12,087 bases of DNA from contig CAYMCJ010000031.1 in assembly GCA_964388985.1 (NCBI GenBank), positions 1-12,087 of the forward strand, given 5' to 3'. This document shows positions 8,201 to 11,955 of the stretch, piece after piece. This stretch comes from CAYMCJ01 sp964388985 (lineage in GTDB: Bacteria > Patescibacteriota > Patescibacteriia > Patescibacteriales > CAYMCJ01). A program made the position numbers and the translations under genes. A model generated the notes under the pieces. It saw only the letters and a list, made by a program, of their open reading frames with translations. It did no database searches and was not told the origin of the DNA. Every line of letters begins with the position of its first letter. The first letter of the stretch is position 1.

Positions 8201-9184
8201 TACGGCAATCAGAAAGAAGCTAGCGATGAAGAAATTGAAAAAATTTCTGATAAAATTTTAGCTAAAGCAAATCAGATTTTAAATAATTTTTCCCAGAGAA
8301 TAATTGAAGGGGAGGAAATTGATGAGGCGGAGATAATAAAAGAATTGGAAGAATATAAGGCCGAGGCCATAGTTTTTGCTTCAATTTTTCAGACCGCCTA
8401 TAAAAAAGAAAGGCTATCCTTTGGTGAATTAAGAGGAGTTGAGTATCAAATAAAAAATTCAATCGTCCTAGGTGATGAAGAAAAAGAAATGATTGAAAAA
8501 GTTGTAAAATATAATTATCCTAAAAAGAAACAGCAGGCAGATATATTGGAAAAAATTAAAAAATCGTTTAATAGTAAAGATACTAATTGGCATTTATTAA
8601 CCAGACAAGAGGGAGGAGAAGAGACATTAATTGCCTGTATTCGTTTTGATGAAATTGACGACAATAACGTTTATGCCGCTACTTTTAACGTTGGCATTGC
8701 CTATCGGGGTTCAAGTTTAGGAGAAGCGATGTTTGACCGCGTAATGACCGAAGTAGCCGAAGAAAAAAGAATTAAAGCTATAGCCGAAGTTGGCAAAGAA
8801 GTAACTAATTTCTATATTAATAAAGGTGGGTTTAATGTTGCGGGAACAGAAGAAAACAAAAAAACCGGCATTGATTATTACAAGATAGAAAGATATGATC
8901 CAGAAAATGAATTCTACGGCTCAAAAAAGGTAGTAGTAGAAGAAAAATTATTAGCTTATTATAATCCTAAAGCAAAAATTAGTGATTTAATTAAGTTTCA
9001 AAGATATATTTTAGTAAAAAAAGAAGACAAGGATAAAACCGAAAATTTAGATAATATAAGATTAATATTACAAAATGAATATGTGATGACCAGAATAATC
9101 AGCAATAAGAACAAGAAAGATAATTTTTTTGTTTTTGAAAAGAAGCTGGCCGCACAGGAGGGGATTAGAGCCGAAGCGGCTTAA
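5249..9184 (+). CDS. Giant charged helical protein with C-terminal GNAT-like domain
   Basis: I do not recognise this 1311-residue protein as a named family. The first 45 residues are acidic/charged and look disordered. Residues about 130-400 contain a compact-looking region with IGGGVIGDLAYKIGWDYN and many aromatic and Gly residues. The body (about 430-1100) is Lys/Glu-rich, helical, probably partly coiled coil. It holds a divergent duplication, residues about 722-815 and 965-1070 (SEYARIV/EKYEEIV, KKANGLL/AKANQIL, IIKEL/IIKEL, LKGV/LRGV). Residues about 1115-1215 resemble a GNAT acetyltransferase: acetyl-CoA loop YRGSSLGEAM (1152-1161, Ser in place of the second loop Gly) and FYINKGGF (1188-1195). 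There is no signal peptide or membrane segment, so it is probably cytoplasmic. Acetyl transfer and any substrate are inference. Its stop overlaps that of the convergent trmB-like gene. Confidence 0.85.
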   Translation: MKEGEGQLNKAEKQQPEETVENLELNEEEKKEKNEKFSHDAVRKYAREYFENIISSREIPDSSHMSFFAMEEIQNNLSVLSNCEREWKEERLYSENFREATNIFLEELINFSKEKENDERINMFLETIQQMFFSSSPSLSSALDLRQHFNFSAKATRSKKLQPFIGGGVIGDLAYKIGWDYNPDAKKDKLLEGYNEGSISERLDKLNLTEMLGAELIGAGSSYNYGDKKFIKFFRKIKKENKNAFIGYCIDMVEGRLRQEYKTPSRGPVQYSNDPGNARLWGRMTEEEIKRSGELQNIIIPNRALIRGEKFAWVADNVVAIIDHSNLPVEYAKVNLGGAEGYESKISGTFLVKVKDTLKGRKKGGSDIIFDRLVDLSNENIFIPRNGIKDNDSEKLAAIWERFGDISKEDWKDYFELNTFRNEFINKVEEFKRGEIKRAEERNFQATLKMFDTYKHEVPHVLSHFNNSAVSKAYEEFIEAYESGDHEYAFDKVNHLAMAFRHDGESKKNNSAALSKIRLLAQEFINLRDTHTVCWDECNNAINDYQNRLSEEFQEKIIKFNEIADRIKEDQENILNGFETELDLIIDEEGKNKFKAEFVPFSILIKREGGILKNLDTEDSELLFQHLYRPAMKQKIENEFGIKFNELPFHYHAYFLKFLSEKDIKSAKKVKIFLDQAQDEDSKKNRIKSFLSLESGQEMGDKILNIGESLKDQSEIANLLFSEYARIVDEAEKSAEEINKIYNEVFFEKQADKNQIVQAIMKKANGLLSEASEELKKAGKDEKNKIIKELIRKLWREEKTRKRAIEDLKGVQIELNKQYKIIGRSTMDEELIKELDDIENGLLNSEKFDKKTTQLNLEKIKKYQKYDSNRIKEFIEHYEIEYILTDELINSLRNNGVDEDGIKRLKESLEKEERPKYEPIVKNLKKLLVLQQNLERKLDEFVYGRKSGVDLPEELKNHISHKVFEKYEEIVNLANRSKRELKELYGNQKEASDEEIEKISDKILAKANQILNNFSQRIIEGEEIDEAEIIKELEEYKAEAIVFASIFQTAYKKERLSFGELRGVEYQIKNSIVLGDEEKEMIEKVVKYNYPKKKQQADILEKIKKSFNSKDTNWHLLTRQEGGEETLIACIRFDEIDDNNVYAATFNVGIAYRGSSLGEAMFDRVMTEVAEEKRIKAIAEVGKEVTNFYINKGGFNVAGTEENKKTGIDYYKIERYDPENEFYGSKKVVVEEKLLAYYNPKAKISDLIKFQRYILVKKEDKDKTENLDNIRLILQNEYVMTRIISNKNKKDNFFVFEKKLAAQEGIRAEAA

Positions 9185-9924
9185 TTGGCGCTCCAGATTG
9201 AATCAAATAAAGCTTTGTGCATAGAATAGATGTTGGGGTCTTCAATTAGGGTACTAAATAAATTATCTTTAGTCATAGTGATATAAGCGATTTTATTGTC
9301 ATATATATGGATGCTGGTAGAAAAGGGCGTAATTTTTAATTTAATAAGCTTAACATCGGTTGTGTCTGGGACATTTTTAAAATGTCCTCGGGCATATTCC
9401 GAGTCTAAGGCTAAAAGCCTTTTTTTAATGCCCAATTTATTTCTTTTGGCAACATATTTTTTATTTACTTCTTTTAAATATTTTTCCACCGCTTCAACAT
9501 CGGCAATAGTCAATATTTCCGTCTTTGACGACAGGGTATTTTTTAACACTTCCCAGACTCCCTCTTCTCCCTCAAAAAACCTTACTCCCGGCTTATTGTT
9601 AGTTAAGTTATAAAGCGAGGTTAGGGCAGGCAGATTTTCAATAAATTGCTGGCGGCTGCTTTTAATATTTTTTTCCTGGTTTGAAAATAAATTTTCCAGT
9701 TTTGAAGGATGCTCGGCTTTAAAGCGACTGACCATATTTTCATCATCTCTTTTTTCCACTAATTTTAATCCGATTAATTCTTCCAGGCCCTTGTAAACCA
9801 CTCCGCGGGGCCTTTTTATTTTTAAGGCCAAATCACTGGCTTTAAATTCTCCGTTAGCCAGTAAATAATTATAAATTTCAGTTTGCACGCCGGTTAAACC
9901 GGCTTTTTTTAATATTTCGTTCAT
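9181..9924 (-). CDS. TrmB-family transcriptional regulator
   Basis: A 247-residue regulator. Residues about 8-62 form a winged helix-turn-helix of the TrmB type (LTGVQTEIYNYLL, then KIKRPRGVVYKGLEELIGLK with the recognition helix, then LVEKR as the wing). A short helical linker follows, then a C-terminal domain starting near GVRFFEGEEGVWEVL, typical of TrmB-like effector or dimerisation regions. TrmB proteins are best known as sugar-responsive regulators in archaea and are also common in CPR bacteria; the ligand here is unknown. The ATG at 9924 is chosen; an in-frame TTG at 9930 would add two residues. The gene is transcribed leftward from a strong promoter at 10099-10126, across a repeat-bearing leader, and converges on the giant gene. 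It is a candidate regulator of the divergent noncoding RNA. Confidence 0.85.
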   Translation of the reverse strand: MNEILKKAGLTGVQTEIYNYLLANGEFKASDLALKIKRPRGVVYKGLEELIGLKLVEKRDDENMVSRFKAEHPSKLENLFSNQEKNIKSSRQQFIENLPALTSLYNLTNNKPGVRFFEGEEGVWEVLKNTLSSKTEILTIADVEAVEKYLKEVNKKYVAKRNKLGIKKRLLALDSEYARGHFKNVPDTTDVKLIKLKITPFSTSIHIYDNKIAYITMTKDNLFSTLIEDPNIYSMHKALFDSIWSAN

Positions 9925-10004
9925 ATTCAATGTAAGTTAATGATTTTTAAATCGTTAGTGAACCATTAATTCGAATCCGCTGTATGGAATTAAGCCCGCT
10001 CAGC

Positions 10005-10072
10005 TGAATGCGAATGCTGCAAATATTATTTTTTAAAAATTAGATTTGTAGCTATTTGCGGCGTTTGAATAT
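10005..10072. repeat. Imperfect inverted repeat in the trmB leader
   Basis: GCTGCAAATA (10016-10025) pairs with TATTTGCGGC (10053-10062), and the stem continues outward (CGAAT with GTTTG) to about 15 pairs. The non-Watson-Crick positions are G-U in + strand RNA but A-C in the trmB transcript. The left arm shares ATGCGAAT with the two repeats at 10671 and 11073. It looks like a small REP- or MITE-like element between the trmB promoter and gene. Confidence 0.5.
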
Positions 10073-10098
10073 CATTCGTAGATTTGGATTATATTTAC

Positions 10099-10126
10099 AT
10101 TATAGCATATCCATATATTTTGTCAA
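10099..10126 (-). promoter_or_regulatory. Strong leftward promoter for the trmB-like gene
   Basis: Read on the minus strand: TTGACA (10126-10121), a 16-base spacer and TATAAT (10104-10099), preceded by TGC as an extended -10. Both boxes match consensus exactly. The start would be near 10092, about 168 bases before the trmB ATG, so the mRNA carries a long leader that includes the inverted repeat at 10005-10072. Confidence 0.7.
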
Positions 10127-10289
10127 GTTTTAAGATGACAATATTTACGAATAAATTAGTTAATTTTTTACCATTTGTAAGGTTAAAAAATTAAATTCAA
10201 TAAAAAAGTGTATTAAATACTATTGACAATATTGTCAAGCTATGTTATACTGATATGTCAAACTAAAAAAACAACTATTTGTCAAGTTT
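10119..10289. promoter_or_regulatory. Repeated TTTGTCAAG elements and TTGACAATATTGTCAA palindrome
   Basis: TTTGTCAAGTTT occurs exactly at 10119-10130 and 10278-10289. Between them TTGACAATATTGTCAA (10223-10238) is a perfect 16-bp palindrome, and TGACAATATT recurs at 10136-10145. The left repeat covers the -35 of the leftward promoter, the palindrome contains the -35 of the rightward one, and the right repeat is just inside the RNA. This is the layout expected of an operator set for a dimeric repressor shared by two divergent promoters. Part of the similarity is simply the -35 consensus. Confidence 0.45.
10223..10251 (+). promoter_or_regulatory. Strong rightward promoter for the noncoding RNA
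   Basis: Perfect -35 TTGACA (10223-10228), 17-base spacer, TATACT -10 (10246-10251) with extended TG at 10243-10244. The expected start is around 10257-10258, where the first predicted RNA helix begins. No open reading frame follows, so a promoter this close to consensus argues for a functional RNA. Confidence 0.75.
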
Positions 10290-10322
10290 GAAACAAAGGT
10301 ACATTTAATTAATTCAAATAAA

Positions 10323-10419
10323 ATAAACTTTTATCCAGCCTTAACTAGAGTGATGAATCTACCTTGGAGAGAGTTAAAAAGGTGGAAACATCCAGTTAAC
10401 AAGGAATAAATAAGTTTAT
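10323..10419 (+). other. RNA arm 1, three stacked helices with GAGAGAG loop
   Basis: Nested perfect helices ATAAACTT/AAGTTTAT (10323-10330 with 10412-10419), TTAACT/AGTTAA (10341-10346 with 10394-10399) and CTACCTT/AAGGTGG (10359-10365 with 10379-10385, one G-U). The apical loop begins GGAGAGAG, with the heptamer at 10367-10373. Confidence 0.55.
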
Positions 10420-10444
10420 ATCAGCTAATAGTTAGCGGTGATTG

Positions 10445-10477
10445 CCTTGTTTCCAGCGAGAGAGGAAACGAGACAAT
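10445..10477 (+). other. RNA arm 2, GAGAGAG loop
   Basis: GTTTCC (10449-10454) pairs with GGAAAC (10464-10469); the nine-base loop AGCGAGAGA carries copy two of the heptamer (10458-10464, its last G closing the stem). Flanking CCTTG and CAATTCCGG can extend the arm across an internal loop. Confidence 0.5.
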
Positions 10478-10516
10478 TCCGGTAATTAAGCAGCAAGAAC
10501 TTTAAAATTAAATAAA

Positions 10517-10555
10517 AAATGGAAATCCACTTAATTGGGTTAGAGAGAGCCATTT
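10517..10555 (+). other. RNA arm 3, GAGAGAG bulge
   Basis: AAATGG (10517-10522) pairs with CCATTT (10550-10555), and inside it AATCCA (10524-10529) pairs with TGGGTT (10536-10541). One base is left on the 5' side and eight on the 3' side, so AGAGAGAG (heptamer 10543-10549) is displayed as a bulge between two helices. Confidence 0.5.
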
Positions 10556-10579
10556 ATAAAAATAATACTTTAAGTCTAT

Positions 10580-10645
10580 AAAAAGGTGATGAGTATTGTG
10601 GCGATCTCTAATTAAAACGAACGCTACAATGTTTATTACCTTTTT
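10580..10645 (+). other. RNA two-tier helix without GAGAGAG
   Basis: AAAAAGGT (10580-10587) pairs perfectly with ACCTTTTT (10638-10645). Across a symmetric seven-by-seven internal loop, ATTGTGGCG (10595-10603) pairs with CGCTACAAT (10622-10630) with one G-U. Seventeen pairs in this register are hard to reach by chance. The T-run at 10641-10647 gives a slight terminator-like look, but the helix next to it is A-U. Confidence 0.55.
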
Positions 10646-10652
10646 TTGGTTA

Positions 10653-10668
10653 TCCCGCTTAAGCGGGA
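10653..10668. repeat. Perfect 16-bp palindrome TCCCGCTTAAGCGGGA
   Basis: A self-complementary 16-mer containing CCCGCTTAAGCGGG, a form I associate with short REP-like repeats in CPR and related genomes. It sits inside the candidate RNA next to the first copy of GCACATGCGAATTA and may be an insertion that the RNA tolerates. Confidence 0.55.
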
Positions 10669-10704
10669 GGGCACATGCGAATTAGAGATTAAGTAGTGAG
10701 AATA

Positions 10705-10866
10705 ATGGAGGGGAGAGAGAAAAAAATAAACCTTTAAGGGTTTAATAACTGGAGCCAGGGTAGTCATTCCCTAATATCCGGCTATTAAAAAATTAATTAA
10801 TGCTATTAACAGAGAAACAGCAATTATAAATCGCTCTAAAAAATAGCAACTCAATATCTCCTTCAT
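10705..10866 (+). other. RNA multibranch domain closed by a long-range helix
   Basis: ATGGAGGGGA (10705-10714) can pair with TCTCCTTCAT (10857-10866), ten pairs with two G-U. Enclosed are small hairpins at 10728-10743 (AAACC/GGGTTT) and 10755-10786 (AGGG/CCCT within AGCC/GGCT), and TGCTATT/AATAGCA (10801-10807 with 10842-10848) with inner AGAG/CTCT. GAGAGAG copy four (10713-10719) begins inside the closing strand and runs out of it. Confidence 0.45.
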
Positions 10867-10875
10867 CATTTTCTC

Positions 10876-10927
10876 TATTTTTCAAATAAGTAAAAGAAAA
10901 AGGAGAGAGAAGTTCTTTTGAAAAATA
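10876..10927 (+). other. RNA hairpin, 11-bp perfect stem with GGAGAGAG loop
   Basis: TATTTTTCAAA (10876-10886) is exactly complementary to TTTGAAAAATA (10917-10927). A small inner stem AGAA/TTCT (10895-10898 with 10913-10916) leaves AAAGGAGAGAGAAG as the apical loop, with heptamer copy five at 10903-10909. Confidence 0.55.
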
Positions 10928-11200
10928 ATAATTACAAAAATACTAGAAGCGATTGTTAGACAATAAGAAATAAAAAATAAGCTAATCCATGCTTGTAGCT
11001 TACTTTCTTGTTATGCTATCCGCTTCAGTTCGTTCTCTGTTATTCGCTTCGCGAAGCCGCGCTACAAATGCGGCACATGCGAATTAATGCGATCTACAAC
11101 AGGGAGGTGGAATTTAGATTATTTAACTAAAGTTAAACAATTGAATTTTAAAGTAATCGTTTTACGAACCGGTTATTTAAAATGCTATTTAGTAGGTTAT

Positions 11201-11236
11201 AGCTTGATTGTCTCGTGGAGAGAGGATAAACAAGCT
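11201..11236 (+). other. RNA hairpin with GGAGAGAG loop
   Basis: AGCTTG (11201-11206) pairs with CAAGCT (11231-11236); TTGTC (11208-11212) pairs with GATAA (11225-11229, one G-U). The loop TCGTGGAGAGAG carries heptamer copy six at 11218-11224, right at its 3' edge. Confidence 0.55.
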
Positions 11237-11251
11237 TGCTGAAAAATAATT

Positions 11252-11369
11252 CTGCCGCCAGATGTTCTAATAAGAAGATCTGCTATATGTAAGGACCTAA
11301 ACCCGTCTTGCATATAGAAATTTTCTTGTTAAGAGAGAATCCGCCAATTTGGCCTTGCGGCAGGGCGGA
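11252..11369 (+). other. 3' domain of the RNA, with alternative GC-rich pairings
   Basis: CTGCCGC (11252-11258) pairs with GCGGCAG (11357-11363), enclosing AAGAAGAT/ATTTTCTT (11272-11279 with 11320-11327) and a long hairpin CTATATG/CATATAG with AAGGAC/GTCTT inside. TCCGCC (11340-11345) can also pair with GGCGGA (11364-11369), which competes with the outer helix. The near-copy GAGAGA at 11333-11338 lies single-stranded between them. Confidence 0.5.
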
Positions 11370-11370
11370 A

Positions 11371-11400
11371 CAAAATAAAAAACCTTATTTAAAGGGTTTT
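11371..11400 (-). terminator. Intrinsic terminator of hicBA, possibly two-way
   Basis: Read on the minus strand, AAAACCC and AAGGTTTT form a stem of about eight pairs (11400-11393 with 11386-11379), followed by TTTTTTATTTTG. This is a reasonable intrinsic terminator 27 bases past the hicA stop. On the + strand the same hairpin has no T-run but its one mismatch becomes G-U, so it may also cap the noncoding RNA. Confidence 0.55.
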
Positions 11401-11426
11401 GAAAAAAAATAATAAGATTATATAAA

Positions 11427-11639
11427 TTATTTAAATTGTTCTTTGGAAATTTTTGATTGTTTTATTATAGCCAGCAAAGTGCCGATCGGGATCGGATTAT
11501 TTTTTCCGTGCAGAGGAATCGGAACAATTATATTAGAGTCGGGATGCTTATAAATATGATGACTGCCTTTCTGCCGGGACAGAATAAAACCGTTGGCTTC
11601 TAGAATTTTAATTAGTTTTTTAGCAGTTATGGGGCGCAT
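11427..11639 (-). CDS. hicA: HicA-type mRNA interferase toxin
   Basis: Small RNase toxin that cleaves mRNA independently of the ribosome, with a double-stranded-RNA-binding-like fold. The 70-residue chain has the normal length. MRPITAKKLIKILEANGF is the first helix and turn, QKGSHHIYKHP carries the catalytic His (H27 in GSH), and the end has the family pattern PLHGKNNPIPIGTLLAIIKQ. The gene overlaps the end of hicB by 20 bases, so the toxin is translated downstream of its antitoxin, the reverse of E. coli hicAB but common elsewhere. The reading frame is complete and the catalytic His is kept, so the toxin is probably active. Confidence 0.92.
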   Translation of the reverse strand: MRPITAKKLIKILEANGFILSRQKGSHHIYKHPDSNIIVPIPLHGKNNPIPIGTLLAIIKQSKISKEQFK

Positions 11640-11904
11640 AAGTTATTTTTGCTTTAGAGGGAGCAACAGCCTGAACTTCATCAATTATAGGACGAGAAGT
11701 AGAAGCTGGAATTTTTTCTCCTTGCGCGACTAACTCTTCAAGCCATAATTCCAGAATTTCTTGAGCTTTAGCTTTGGCCTCTTCAAAAGTGCGCCCAAAA
11801 GTAACACAGCCGGGAAATTGCGGAAAAAAAACATTATAACCGCCTTCTTGAGCCGGTTCAAAAACAGTTGGATATTGCAATATTTTTTTTCTAATTTTTG
11901 CCAT
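11620..11904 (-). CDS. hicB: HicB-family antitoxin
   Basis: Antitoxin that masks HicA. The 94 residues match the partial RNase H-like HicB domain: YPTVFEPAQEGGYNVFFPQFPGCVTFGRTFEEAKAKA is the diagnostic stretch, given here only as the region of residues about 11-47, followed by EILELWLEELVAQGEKIP. Many HicB proteins continue into a ribbon-helix-helix or HTH DNA-binding domain; here the chain stops after a short tail (about residues 68-94) with no such motif. Autoregulation by HicB alone is therefore doubtful. It has its own promoter 23 bases upstream and is first in the two-gene operon. The ATG at 11904 is the only sensible start. Confidence 0.9.
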   Translation of the reverse strand: MAKIRKKILQYPTVFEPAQEGGYNVFFPQFPGCVTFGRTFEEAKAKAQEILELWLEELVAQGEKIPASTSRPIIDEVQAVAPSKAKITYAPHNC

Positions 11905-11926
11905 AAATTTATTTAGTTACATTTTA

Positions 11927-11955
11927 ATTTTATATAAAAAAAAGCGGTTTGTCAA
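11927..11955 (-). promoter_or_regulatory. hicBA promoter
   Basis: On the minus strand TTGACA (11955-11950), 17-base spacer, TAAAAT (11932-11927). The start would be near 11920 with a leader of about 16 bases and no Shine-Dalgarno. The -35 region shares TTTGTCAAG (+ strand, 11948-11956) with the trmB/RNA promoter region. Confidence 0.6.

Larger units (their letters stand above)
10671..11086. repeat. Direct repeat GCACATGCGAATTA, two copies
   Basis: The exact 14-mer occurs at 10671-10684 and 11073-11086. Each copy follows a GC-rich palindromic element (10653-10668; GCTTCGCGAAGC at 11046-11057 and GCCGC/GCGGC at 11056-11060 with 11070-11074). The pairing of palindrome plus 14-mer suggests two degenerate copies of one repeat family inside the noncoding region. 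Confidence 0.5.
10258..11400 (+). ncRNA. Candidate large structured noncoding RNA, about 1.1 kb, family not recognised
   Basis: No reading frame worth calling lies here on either strand, yet a near-consensus promoter points into it and the + strand folds into many helices. Clear ones are 10258-10264/10285-10291, 10323-10330/10412-10419, 10341-10346/10394-10399, 10359-10365/10379-10385, 10424-10428/10432-10436, 10580-10587/10638-10645 with 10595-10603/10622-10630, 10705-10714/10857-10866, 10801-10807/10842-10848, 10876-10886/10917-10927, 10978-10984/10996-11002, 11146-11158/11171-11182, 11201-11206/11231-11236, 11252-11258/11357-11363 and 11296-11302 with its partner near 11311. Many are perfect and several include G-U pairs. 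GAGAGAG recurs six times in unpaired positions. I see no tRNA-like end, RNase P core or known riboswitch. The 3' end is uncertain: either the hairpin at 11340-11369 or the one at 11379-11400. It could instead be two or three shorter RNAs. Confidence 0.6.

Noticed and set aside
9296..9613. 105-codon + strand frame opposite the trmB-like gene, and other long frames antisense to frr, hpf and the giant gene
   Set aside because: They are opposite-strand shadows of well-supported genes, with no family features.
9969..9980. tRNA T-loop-like TTCGAATCCGC
   Set aside because: No matching T-stem, acceptor stem or anticodon arm on either strand.
10353..10409. An 18-codon reading frame starting ATGAATCTACC inside RNA arm 1
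   Set aside because: It lies across perfect nested helices, has no binding site, and is too short to stand out in this composition; its fit to the stem strands is better explained by RNA structure.
10367..11224. CsrA/RsmA sponge RNA like CsrB
   Set aside because: Only four of seven copies include GGA and just one resembles ANGGA; the shared core is GAGAGAG, so CsrA is not the best explanation.
10367..11338. CRISPR array
   Set aside because: The repeated unit is only seven bases and the spacing is irregular (91, 85, 170, 190, 315, 115), with no cas genes.
10258..11400. tmRNA or RNase P RNA
   Set aside because: There is no tRNA-like acceptor/T-arm end or tag reading frame, and the conserved RNase P core sequences are not there; GAGAGGAAACGAG near 10460 is only a superficial likeness.
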